Shown in pieces: positions 21,787-32,349 of a stretch of 64,000 nucleotides of DNA (its first letter is position 1; the number at the start of each line of letters is the position of its first letter). The stretch lies in NCBI GenBank assembly GCA_905183005.1, contig CAJJDO010000097.1, positions 127,220 to 191,219 of the forward strand, read 5' to 3'. Source of the stretch: Paramecium pentaurelia. Its lineage: Eukaryota > Ciliophora > Oligohymenophorea > Peniculida > Parameciidae. The notes beneath the pieces are model-generated. The model was not told the DNA's origin and made no database searches. It saw only the letters and a list, made by a program, of their open reading frames with translations. The translations under genes and the position numbers were made by a program.

Positions 21787-24261
21787 TCATTTAGCGCTAT
21801 TGACTAGAAGAAACTTATTTGTTAACTATATATTACTTAGTTTATTTTGCAAACCAGATGCCATAAGGGAAATGGAGTCTACGCGGCCTCGATCATTCTT
21901 CATGGTGGAATTCTTGACAATAAATCTAGTCACTGATTGAGATGATGACTTGTAAATATTTCGAGTTGGTGTAAAACTCTGGAACTCTTGTTGTTTCTTT
22001 AACTTTCCCATCTGAATCAGCCACTAACGATACATCCAATCATCAGTCTAAACCGATTTGTCAACCATTAGGGGTGTCTCTGGTTATTTGACTTAGTCTA
22101 ATTATCGTACTCTTAAAGGTGCTTAAATTCGATATAAAGGATTCTTTGGTTTTTGGCTACTCATTGGCGGCTTTTATTCTGAATTCTTAGAAGGGGACTC
22201 CTACAAGATAGACGCTTTTTGTGAAGCTATAGTTGATTTTAAATTACTATTTGGCTATTATAATTTTTTTTTATTATTTGTTTCCTATTATTTTAAAAGG
22301 TTTTTCTATTTAATTGAATATGTCTTTGGTTAAAATAATTAAACCAATTCATCATCTGATAATTCTGCCTCAGATTGACTTGAATCTGATCCTATATCTT
22401 AATCATCAGTCTGAGGCATTTTACCCAATTCTTCCAACATTTATTACTAAATATCTGGTTAATTAGCTTAATTAGTAAATTCTTTAGAAGTATCCTTGAC
22501 AATTTGAGACAAGGCATTACATATACTAACACCACAATTCAAATAATCTTTAATTTAATAATGTTTTTTTTATTGTCCATAGAAACTGCATTCATAAGTA
22601 TAAACCCAATTAATTTTTAGTTCTCTCCACAATTGAATCCTGGCTGTTTTATCTTTAGCACTCTCTACTCTGAATGTACAAGATGAATAATCCATGAAAG
22701 GATTTACTTTTGACATTAAAAGTGCAAATACTCTTTCAATAGTCTTAACTTAAGAAGAGTAAGCACAACCATATACAAATGATGATTGTCTAAAATATAA
22801 ATCCTCATTACTTTCTTGAATGACCATGCAAATCAACTACTAGCAATATTTGTCTTTCTTTACTAAATCCTTTTATATATTTTTTTGCATAATAAACACT
22901 TGGATGTAAATATTTGTTTGGTTTCTTCCATCTTCTATTTAAATCACTACCTTCTAGTCCACATCTATAATTTCCATTTACTACACCATCAGAATTCATC
23001 ATAGGGAAGATTTTGAAAATGCAATTCTATCTCAAATACTCTGCTTATGGGTTATTGGAGGTCAGAAAATCTATTATGCCTTACATAACATAGGATGCTT
23101 GAGGTTCTCCAGGATGTTATCTGGCTAAAAACACTACACCTTTTCTAAAAGCCCTCTTCTACAACGAATTAGAAGTAATAGTTAGGACTTCACAAGTGTT
23201 TCCACCAAGAGTTGTACACAATACTTTTCGAGATAAGTATCTGAAAATTTAAAATTTAATATTACTAGTTTCGTTCTTAATCTTCTAATAAAGTATTCAA
23301 AAATTCCAATAAATTTGTATAAGTGTATGGGAAAGAGTGAGCAAAATAAACCTTGTCTCCTTCATGCTTAAATGTGTAATGAAATCTTAATTGATAGTAT
23401 TTTTTCTTCAAAGAGAGTGGATATTCTTTCATGAACACACTTTTGAAATAGCTTATGTTAAATCCATCTCTACACCATTCAGTGCCTACTAATTGATTTT
23501 CTTTTACTGAATAAACAGCTGGTTATAAGCCTTCATTAAAGAGACTCCCTGTTTTGAGCTAAAATTATTTACTGATCAAAATACATGATTAAGTATATTG
23601 AACTAAATTGTTTAACCTGCTTTTGCTCCAGTTATACTAAAAAAAAACCATTATGTATTGCCTCTTGTATTAATATCATTTTGAATTATAAGATCATATA
23701 CATTTTCTGCTTTTTTGAATGCACAAAATAGATTGCCTGATTCAAAATTGGAATCAAATTATATTTAATCAGAAGGACAAGGTGTTAATTTTTAATCAAA
23801 AAGTGCTTCTCCTCTGAAGAAGACTCTTGGTTATGTTCTTCATTTAGAATCGTCCATACCTCTTAAAATTGGCTAAGAGACTTGCAAAATATGTTCGGTC
23901 ATTTGAAGTCCTTTTGCCTAAATCCAACTGATCGAATCGTTTGTAAACTAAATTCTGTTTATTCTCTTCATAATAATCTAAGAGTGTCCTATTCTCATCT
24001 GTCACTTATATGTCAGGAATTGAGCATTCACGTTATAAGGATTCCTCAAAAAATGTCATGTAAGTTTTACAAAATTGAGGAAGTGGTCTTATAAGATGAA
24101 TAATTAAATTACTTAAGAGGATATAATGATTTAACATCTATATCAATTGTCAATTTACGAGGTAATAGTTCATTAGGGGGTGCCACTTTTGTGAGTGTCT
24201 CATACACTTAAAGATCATCTTCACTTGAACTGTCATTGTTATAATTATTGTTGGAATTCAT
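21787..24261 (-). CDS. Cytosolic carboxypeptidase (CCP/AGBL), tubulin deglutamylase-type
   Basis: Six introns (25, 27, 22, 26, 25 and 22 nt) leave 775 residues. The N-terminal CCP domain reads IQFDSNFESGNLFCAFKKA and NTRGNTQWFFFSITG, as in the Nna1 family. The M14 catalytic domain has the zinc His/Glu in ARQHPGEPQAS, the substrate Asn-Arg site in YRCGLEGSDLNRRW, the third zinc ligand in VVDLHGHSRK, and the catalytic Glu in NWVYTYECSFYG. All are intact. These enzymes remove glutamates from tubulin tails and other proteins, so a role on cilia is likely in a ciliate. The C-terminal 270 residues are Gln/Ser/Pro-rich and low complexity. The third intron ends in GAAG rather than TAG but is required by the frame. 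Confidence 0.9.
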
Positions 24262-24390
24262 TAATTTATATTATTAATTGTTAATACTATAAAATTAGGA
24301 AATCTATCTCATTTCTATTCGATTACCATAAGAATTATTATTAATAAATGAATAATAATTAATTCTAAACCAGATAGTGGGAATAATAAT

Positions 24391-24783
24391 ATGCCAAACA
24401 TAAAAAGTCAGTCGAATCAATTGAGCATAGAAATAACAAATTCCCTGATCAAGTTGAAGAAATTTTATAAAGATGTAAAAATATAACTTCCTAATCAAGA
24501 AAAGGACGCAAATAAAAAAGTTTAAAATAGTTAGAATTTCAAATAAAAAGAAGTACTTTCAAGAATTACAGCTTCTAATTTGATACTCTCAAAGAAACTT
24601 TAATAAATAGAAAATAGAAAGCAAATAAAGTTTATGTAAAATCAATTATTTAATTTAAGTGATGCTCCAATACGTCTCTCAACTAAATCACTTAGAGATG
24701 AAAATTATAATAAGATTAAAGTAGAAAATCATAAGCAATTTGAAAGAATTACTTAAGTTAAAGGCACACTATAAAATTAATGA
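24391..24783 (+). CDS. Small coiled-coil protein, unrecognised
   Basis: Intron-less, 130 residues, very Lys/Gln-rich with a helical middle (VLSRITASNLILSKKLQQIE, then NRKQIKFMQNQLFNL) and a charged tail. No family was recognised. A second frame starting at ATG 24348 also looks protein-like for about 100 codons, so the frame choice is tentative. It is divergent from the carboxypeptidase gene with 129 bp between starts. Confidence 0.5.
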
Positions 24784-24912
24784 TTATTTTAATAATAATT
24801 TTATTAATAAATTTTATCAATCTGTTTTTTATAATAATATTTCTGAATTTAATTATGAATAGTATTAAGAATAATTTAATAATGTTAAAAAACAAAGTAT
24901 AAGAAACTTATA

Positions 24913-25677
24913 TCATTAAATCTTCCATTTTATATTTGATAACAATAAGGCTGGTTTATGAGTATTTTGTCTTCGAAATTAAGGATGTAGAATTTATGGA
25001 GAATCTAATTATTGACATGAATTAATTATTGAAAATTTGTTTTAAATTTATTTAGGCTGTTCTAAGTCTCTTGTTGATATTCTATTATTTACTAATTTAT
25101 TAATATCTTTGGTTCTTCTCATTTCATTAATTTATTTCACTTAAAATGATCTTTGACTATGTGGAGAAGATATTATGGATTTTTAAATGAGTTTCTTATT
25201 TGTTTAAAACTCTGTAGATCCATATTTTTAGAATTATATTTGCCTTTTGATTTAAAATTCTTTTATCTTTCTCTCTTTTTTAAGAATCTTTAATTCTTTA
25301 TGTTTTATTTAGAATGTATTAAGCTTTCCACATTCACTACATTCACAACTTTTTCTTTTTGTTTTATTGCTCTTTTCTGGATAAATTTATTCAATTTTCT
25401 GCGATCCTTATATCTATAAATTCATTATTGAAATTGACCTAAAAGTTTACCTAATTCGTCTTCCATTATCACTTTCATTTTGACTAAATTCACTAGGAAT
25501 TTCAGTCTTAATCTCATCACCGAAACTTTACTTTCTTTTGATTCTCTGCTATTTACTAAATTATATTTCTTTTAGTGTCGGTAAATTAGAGTATTATAAT
25601 TGAAAATGACCTAGATTTCCGCATTATTTGCAATAACATGATTTTCTTCTAAAAGGATACTCATATAAGGTTGCCAT
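24913..25677 (-). CDS. Basic protein with two CXXC zinc-ribbon-like pairs, unrecognised
   Basis: Intron-less, 254 residues. An N-terminal pair SCYCKQCGNLGHF and a second pair SCECSECGKLN about 105 residues later look like two halves of a zinc site. Between and after them the protein is basic, Gln/Lys/Ile-rich and low complexity. No known domain was recognised. Start is the first ATG of the frame (MATLYEYPFRRKS). Confidence 0.6.
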
Positions 25678-26772
25678 TTTAGGATTTTCAAACGATTTGT
25701 TATGATCTAAATAAAATTAGAGTTTAGAAGTCATTTATATTTATGATATATAGAATTAAATATATTTTCGGACTGATTTTTAATCCTGTTGAATATTGAA
25801 TAATTCTAATATATTCTGAGTGAACTCATAGTTTAGATTTATAGATTATAAATATGAAAATTTATAGAATTTAATAAAATCTTTGAGCATAATTTAAATG
25901 GTTGAAAGTTCACATATTATTATAAATTATAAAAGACTATTAAAATTTGTTATCTAGTAAAGTTACATAAAAAGATCTCTAATAAAATTTCTATTTTTCT
26001 TAAGAGTTCTTAATTAAATAAATGAAAGATAAAACGAAAATAATTACATAAACAATAAGATAGATAACAGGAATATTGGTAATCTATGACATTAATCTAA
26101 TTGTTAAGATCATTAAATTAATACTAAAATGAGAAGATTTATTTGATTATGTGTGTAGAGTTTGATATCAATTCTTAATATATTATAAAGTTTTCAATTT
26201 TCATCTAAATAAAATTGAACAGAGAAAATCATGAAAGTTATTGAAGCAGTCAAGTTTTCTATGACAATAAATGATACTCCTTTTTATGTTAAAAGTAATA
26301 AATCTTTTTCTAAAATAATTGATGTAATTAAAAACAACAGGAAAAAAATATGAATAAAAAATGAAAAGGTACTTAAAAAGGCAAAACCATAGATTCCTTA
26401 TGTGGTCCTGCTAAATATTAGTCAATACTATTTTTCAACTCATCCTAGATAAAGTCCCTTAAGATTAACTATTTTGTTATACTTTTATTTAATGAAAATG
26501 GCTATAGACTATCAATCTATTAACTTAATTAAAATATCTTATTATCATAGAAATGAATAATAAGGGAAAGTTAAAAATTCATAAATATTTTTATGAAAAA
26601 CAGAAAATTATGTATCATTAGGTAGAAATAATTATCTTGGGTCTATAATAAATCATTATTAATATCAATAAGATTAGGGGTATATATAAATCTAGTTAGA
26701 ATCAATAATGATAAATTATTATTATAATAACACTAATAATTAGAAATATATAGATAATAGTGCAATGCCAGA
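25678..26772. other. AT-rich stretch with small coding-like fragments
   Basis: About 1.1 kb between two minus-strand genes. A 40-codon plus-strand frame starts at ATG 26231 (MKVIEAVKFSMTINDTPFY). Just after it another frame reads GTQKGKTIDSLCGPAKYQS, which recalls a kinase activation segment (TLCGTPEY.AP). Neither extends, so this is noted as possible gene debris only. Confidence 0.3.
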
Positions 26773-28665
26773 TCAGATTAAGGATTGGAAAATTGACATA
26801 ATTCGATCGCTTACAGCCTTGGCATTAAGACCCATATCATAGGATAATTCTTTAATAATAGGGCTGTTTTCTTGTAATTACATTCTAAATGATAAAAAAT
26901 AGATTAGATACTTATTGACAGTTGGTCTTTCTGAATTTTGTAAGACTAGATATAGAGCATCACAGAGTCTTTCCAATTTTTATGCTCCTTAGCCTTAAAA
27001 TTCTTCTGGCAGAAATGCATTCCAAGCATTAGAGATATTAAGCAGTTCTTTTAATTATACATTGGGTCCTATTAGAATATAATGAGAGCCTACCTTTTGG
27101 ATCTCTACCACTTACTAGCCAGGGATGTTACAATAATTATTCTGTATATTGTCTTTGTCTTGGATCTATTTTAAGTGTTGAACATAAAAATTGAATAAAT
27201 TCTGGACTGAATTTATCAGATGGAAGTAATTCTAGTATTGTAATTTTGGTAGGTTCAGAAATTGTCTTTTGATTCTATTCAACTAATGAAATGACTTTAG
27301 ATTCACTATGGAGTAGACAACAAGTATCTTTAAGGTGATCTGTATATTTTGCAATTTCTTCAATAATGATTCTAGATCCTTCATAGATTTATTAAGCTTT
27401 AGGATGGAATTCAAGTGTTCCAATAGCACAATTTAAGACTAACCAACCTAATTTCCAAATATCATTAGCTCTTTCTAGAATGAAATCTTCTTGAGCAGGG
27501 AAATGTACTTTCTCACTTGATGCTTTACTCCATAAGGAAGGGGTTTCTAGAATTGTTGGGTCATAAAGACTACTCATAAGGTTGAATAAAACACCTTTGA
27601 ACATCTTTAGGTTTACCAAGAATGTAAGAATTAAATAGTTGATTTCCTTGGACTTAAACTCTGTATTGCAAACCTTGACCTAATTTAACAGTTCCATCTC
27701 TTAAGAAAAGTATCTATGATGGTCCAAGGGCACCATGACATTAAGCTCCTTGTTAATGAATTTTTTGTAATCCTTAGAGAATAGATGGTACAAGCTACTT
27801 GATACTTCTCTCTGGAAGGAATCCCATACTTTCAAGTAGATTCTAAGAATGAGATTTAATATTCACTTATAATGAACCACCATTCATATATTCCATTACA
27901 ATAGATACGTAACCTTCAGGAGTGTTCCAAAAGGTAGCGTAGACTTGAACATGTAAATTTGAATTGGCTAATTTGTTCTACCAAAAGGAGATCCAGTCTT
28001 TTAAGTTTTTACGAATTTCCTTGTTGTGTAATGGTTCCTAGATATCAAAATAGAGAATTACTTCTTTTACAACATAAAGTTTCATGGTTGGAGCATGTAG
28101 CATTTTTTTGACAGGACTCTGATCACCATAGGCTATTAATTTAGTATTGATATTAACATCGTAATGTGCCAGTGGTAATCATGTCTTCTATACGCATCTA
28201 ACCTTGGACAAGAGTACTAATGCTAAGGCCTAATTCCTCATGTATTTTCTTTTGGTCTTTCATGAACTAACGAAAAGGTGCTAATGGATTCTTGGATTGC
28301 TAATTGTGTTCGCGCTAGAGTTTGATTTATAATTAATGCCTTCAAGGGACTTAACATTTGGCTCACCTACTTGTACTCTTGTATTGCTTCTATGTTCTGT
28401 AGATTCTGTTGTACTTAATGTTTCTGCTCTTTCTTCTATGCTAAAGGCTCTATCTATTTCTTTTGTGGTCTGAATAACTTATTAGTTATTACTTTTTATT
28501 TGCAAATGCTGGAGGCAAACGACTAATATTGATTTTAGGTTATCCTCTCTTTTAAGTAGTCTATAATGATTGTTCATCAATGACTTCAGCCTTCTTAAGC
28601 TCTTCATTCTTAATACTATTGAATGAGTGAGAACTCATTATTTTAGGTCCTTTCTAATCGTTCAT
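26773..28665 (-). CDS. Probable pseudokinase, MAP2K/STE-like fold
   Basis: Five introns (25, 41, 25, 22 and 25 nt) leave 584 residues. After a 150-residue disordered N terminus comes a kinase-like fold. MKLYVVKEVILYF carries the Lys of the N-lobe, and YVSIVMEYMNGGSLQVNI and LVPSILQGLQKIHQQGAQ are typical of STE/MAP2K kinases. Where HRDLKPSN is expected the protein has CHGALGPSQIL. Where DFG is expected it has KLGQGLQ. The helix F region reads DIWKLGWLVLNCAIGTLEF, and a subdomain XI block is present (KIDPRQRQYTEQLLQHPWLV). The catalytic Asp and the Mg-binding Asp are missing, so phosphotransfer is unlikely and a scaffold role is inferred. About 65 extra helical residues follow the kinase fold. 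Confidence 0.75.
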
Positions 28666-28677
28666 TATATAATTATT

Positions 28678-30149
28678 TCAAGAATTTAAAAATAACTCAT
28701 TTTCTAATTACTCAATACATCTATCCATCATTTACATTTTATTTAATCTCTTTGTTTTACTTTCTACTTTTTCTTCTTCCTTAACAATCTTTCTTCCAAC
28801 AGGAACTATTACTCCATTTGTATAATCAGTATTATCAAATACTCTTGATCCAATTTATCCAAAATAAGAGACATTTCTTTAGACACCTTACACTTACTGT
28901 TATTATTTTTGTTATTATTTTTGTAATTATTCTAAAATCTCATAATCATAAACTTTCTCTAATTTTGGTTATTCAAATTACAAAGTATTATCTGAAAAGA
29001 TTTATGCAATACAGAATGAAGCAGGAGTTATCATTTATTGAACCCCAGGAGTTACTTTAGGCCATTGAACTTCATAAACAAAATTCTTTACTTTGCCCTT
29101 AGGATCCTTTTTAGGAGCCTCATATTTTTGAGGTTCAGGATATTAAAATTCGAATGGTTCTTTCACTCTCATTTTTGTAAGAAATGCTTCAACTTTATTT
29201 CTTGGTTTAGTCACATTAAATTAAGCCAATTATCTTTTTAACATAATTTATTCAGGTGTTTCTTCAACCTTCTTTATTTCTTTAGGTTATTCTACTGTAT
29301 GTAAGAATCCATAAACTTACATTCTTTTTTCAGATAATTAATTTTTTATTTGTTTCTTTCTCTCTTCTTCCTCTTCTAATTACTTTTACATTTCTTCTCT
29401 CTATTTCTTTATTAATCTTCTTGTAAATTCAGCATCATCATCTTCTTTTCTCCTTTCTTTCATATGAGATAATGCCAACCATAATAATTTACGTTTTGCT
29501 GTAGTGTAATCATTCTTAGTTAAAATAGTATCTCCCATTAGATCCAAATTCATTACAAATACTTTATAAATTGCATATACAATCAAATCACCTTAGTCTC
29601 CTGGCTATTCATAATCTAACATAAAATCATTAAAATTCTTAATCTAAATACCAAATGTATCTAAAATGAATTAAGATGCAAATGCGGAGATAGTATTAAA
29701 ACTAGTATTTTTATCACATCTAAAATCAATAATCCAAGGTTATAATTCCAAAATTATCATATTCCATTTATTTTTACATCTCATTAAAATTACAATTGGA
29801 GCATTTTATTTATTACCATCATACTTAAATTTAGATAAAGGTACTTAATTGATCATTTAACCATCATATAATATGACATTTCCAAAAGATGGCTTGAATT
29901 ATTTGAATTAAAATTTACATTATAGTCCTCACTTGTTATAATCAAAAAGTAAGGAGCTATCTTCTATGTTATCTAATTATATTTAATTATGTAATTTAGA
30001 TAAAGAATAATTAGTTCAATACTTAACTCATAATTGGGATCAACTATGAAATTGTCTAAATCTTGTTTAGTGATTTTTGTATTGTAGGCTTCAACAATAA
30101 TCCTATCTCCATCACAATCACTATATATTTCTTAATAGATTCGTATCAT
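28678..30149 (-). CDS. Ulp1/C48 peptidase-like domain fused to a coiled coil, catalytic residues altered
   Basis: One 26-nt intron; 481 residues. The first about 190 residues follow the order of a Ulp1/SENP fold: FIVDPNYELSIELIILYLNY, then NKWNMIILELQPWIIDFRCD where SENPs have HW...V....... D, then YEQPGDQGDLIVYAIYKVFV where they have Q.N..DCG.. C. The His is replaced by Asn/Lys and the nucleophilic Cys of DCG is absent, so proteolysis is doubtful. The assignment is by motif order and not certain. Then comes a charged coiled coil (REEMQKQLEEEEERKKQIKN), an Arg/Lys segment and a short poly-Gln run. Its stop is only 12 bp from the start of the pseudokinase gene on the same strand. Confidence 0.5.
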
Positions 30150-30236
30150 CTTAAGTAGAACTGATTATTTGTAATCATGAAATTCTAATACATCTTAATC
30201 TTTCATCATTAGTATATATATTATATTATCTATTTA

Positions 30237-31076
30237 TCATATTTATTTGATTCTCTATTTTACATAGTTCTTTTTTCTCTAATTATGACATTCACAACAT
30301 TTGCATTATGATGTACATTTCTTTCCTCTAATGAAACATTCACAGTATCCCTTTTGGCAATGAGTTTTTTTACATTTACAACCTAAAACTTATCTTGTAT
30401 CAAATGAATCTAAATCAGATTATGATACTCTATATTCTTTTAATTTGACTTTCTATATTGCCTTTACGATTTCTACTTTATGGTTCCCATCATTAAAACA
30501 ATTTTTACACTTACATTTAATAGAACAAAGTTTCCTATTATGAAAACATGAACAATAAAGCTAAAGACACTTTGTTTTTGAACAATGGCATGGTTTAATG
30601 TTAGAATCATTTAAAAATGAATCACTTACCTTGAATTAGAATTAATTTCATACACTATAATTTACTTTCTTTCTAGTTCTTTGCTATAATTCATTCTCTT
30701 TTTTCTCAGTTATTTCTTCAGGTTAACTCTCATCTTCTACATTATCTTCAGATTGATTAACAAATCTCAGTAATTTTGAAGAACTCTTATTTTCTATTTT
30801 CTATACATCCTTTTGTTTATGAATCTATTAACTAGTGAATAATTATTCATATATTATATACTTATAAAGGGTTATCTTAATGGGATCTACAGTTTTGGCT
30901 TCTGTTATCTTTATTTAGAGATTAGTATCATTTGGAATTTGTATATTTTCATTCTGTTAAAACTCATAATCTATACTCTACCAATCATTTCTCCAAAAAT
31001 AGAGAGGAGATTGATTAGAGCAAACACTGTTATTTGAATTACAATAAATCATTTAATAATTAATCATGATAATCAT
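30237..31076 (-). CDS. CXC (CRC) domain protein, tesmin/TSO1/LIN54-like
   Basis: One 24-nt intron; up to 271 residues. The C-terminal half has the two Cys-rich CXC repeats of the family: PCHCSKTKCLQLYCSCFHNR then KLCSIKCKCKNCFN, a spacer containing the conserved short linker, and GCKCKKTHCQKGYCECFIRG then KKCTSQCKCCECHN. These bind zinc and recognise CHR-type DNA (TTYRAA) in LIN54, the MuvB/DREAM complex subunit controlling cell-cycle genes. The N-terminal half is acidic and unstructured. There are three in-frame ATGs (31074-31076, 31065-31067, 31050-31052). The first overlaps the TGA of the upstream p62-like gene, so a downstream ATG is the likelier start. Confidence 0.87.
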
Positions 31077-32020
31077 TATTTTTCTAATATAATATCAACA
31101 ATTTCATTTAGTGGTAATTCTTTAAAGCATTCAATATATTCTCTAGCTATTTTCTCATCACATTACAAAACTTAAATCAACTCTTTAATTTTCTCTTCAA
31201 TTTCTTTTTGAATCTTATTATCATTTGATTCTTTAGTATTTTCTTATTATATTTCTTATTATATTTCTTATTATATTTCTTATTATATTTCTTATTTTGT
31301 TTCTTCTAATGTTTCTTCGTTAATATTTGTATTACATTCTTCTTAAGGTTGTTCTTATTATTTAGAGTTCTTGTGTTTCTCAATCTCTGTCTTTATTACA
31401 CCAAAAAAATCTTTTGCAATAGTACAAACTGTTTGTTTAATTTCTTTAAAAGCAGGATCCTAGAAAAATTCTCTAAATTATTTAAATGCTTCATGTCCAT
31501 GATGTCCATGTCCATGAGGTCCATTTCTATTAAATCCACATCCTCTGTGTCTCCAATGTCCAAATTTACCCCAATGTTCTTTTCTAAATTATTCTAATTC
31601 TTCTTGAGTACTTATCTTATAGAATTTATGATGATTGTGCATGTCTTTGGCTTAACATTCTTCACATAAGTCATAATTGGAACATTCAAGACATTTGAAT
31701 CTTGATCCAACGATTGGATAAGTCTAGCATCCATCACAAGTATGTCTTTTATGAACCATCTTACCTTAAGGAATTTATTAAGGTTTGTTAGAAGTTAACA
31801 CAAAGACCTTGATTGTTTATATTCCTTCATCAACAAGAACTTATAAATCGTCTTAACAACTTAAACTTATCTAGTCATTTTCTGAGTCATTATAAGCAAG
31901 TGTAAAGTTAGTATTGATGTTGGGATATATTTTTTTAATGTGTTCTCTGATTCCTTAGAGATTTGGGTTTTGTTATTTGAAGAGATGAATCTCGTTATTA
32001 TGAACTATCTTGATTTTCAT
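31073..32020 (-). CDS. PB1-ZZ-UBA protein, p62/NBR1-like selective autophagy receptor
   Basis: Intron-less, 315 residues. Residues 1-78 form a PB1-like fold (MKIKIVHNNEIHLF, then NDSENDQISLSCQDDLQVL, an OPCA-like acidic motif). Residues about 90-135 are a ZZ zinc finger: HTCDGCQTYPIVGSRFKCLE then CSNYDLCEEC and HNHHKF. A Gly/His-rich linker follows (HGHGHHGHEAF). FFQDPAFKEI and DFFGVI could be LC3/Atg8-interacting motifs (inference). A Gln/Glu segment with four EIQQ units leads to a C-terminal UBA-like three-helix bundle (LIQVLQCDEKIAREYIECF, then LPLNEIVDIIL). The order PB1-ZZ-LIR-UBA is that of p62/SQSTM1, which links ubiquitinated cargo to autophagosomes. Its size is also similar. Confidence 0.82.
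31241..31288. repeat. Four 12-bp tandem repeats in the p62-like gene
   Basis: The unit TTCTTATTATAT occurs four times in direct succession. On the minus strand it codes for four EIQQ units in frame, so copy number can change without breaking the protein. Confidence 0.9.
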
Positions 32021-32349
32021 ATTAATTATTTTTATAATAACAATATTAGATTTATTATAAATTAAATAAGACCTAGGGATCTGATTGATACCGATATAGA
32101 TTGAGAATGCTAGCAGAATGAAATAAATATATGGAATGAGATTAGTCAATAGTTTATGTATTATATAGAATAATTGTTTAAATTTTTCGCGGGTTTTTTT
32201 TATATATTATTTTTTTTTGTGGTTTTTAGTTTTTGTTTGTAAGGAGCTTATTTTAAAGGGAGAGAATTGATTTAATGATTAATATAAATATATAGTTATA
32301 TGCAGTCATATCAAAAGCACCTAATAATTAATATATATTTAATTTAATA
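32021..32349. other. Divergent promoter region with unusual T/G-rich block
   Basis: About 330 bp between the divergent p62-like and SPT16 genes. Around 32190-32250 there are long T runs broken by G clusters (TTTTTCGCGGG, then TTTTGTGGTTTTTAG and TAAGGAGC), unlike the plain AT of other spacers. No ORF or clear RNA gene was identified. Confidence 0.4.

Noticed and set aside
24348..24668. Alternative plus-strand frame starting MNNNQFQTRQWE
   Set aside because: It ends at a TGA inside the stretch where the other frame continues as a clean helical protein to its own stop. No intron of suitable length joins the two. Kept only as a doubt in the gene entry.
31241..31288. Short regular repeats considered as a CRISPR-like array
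   Set aside because: The units are contiguous 12-bp copies with no spacers, and they lie in a coding frame.
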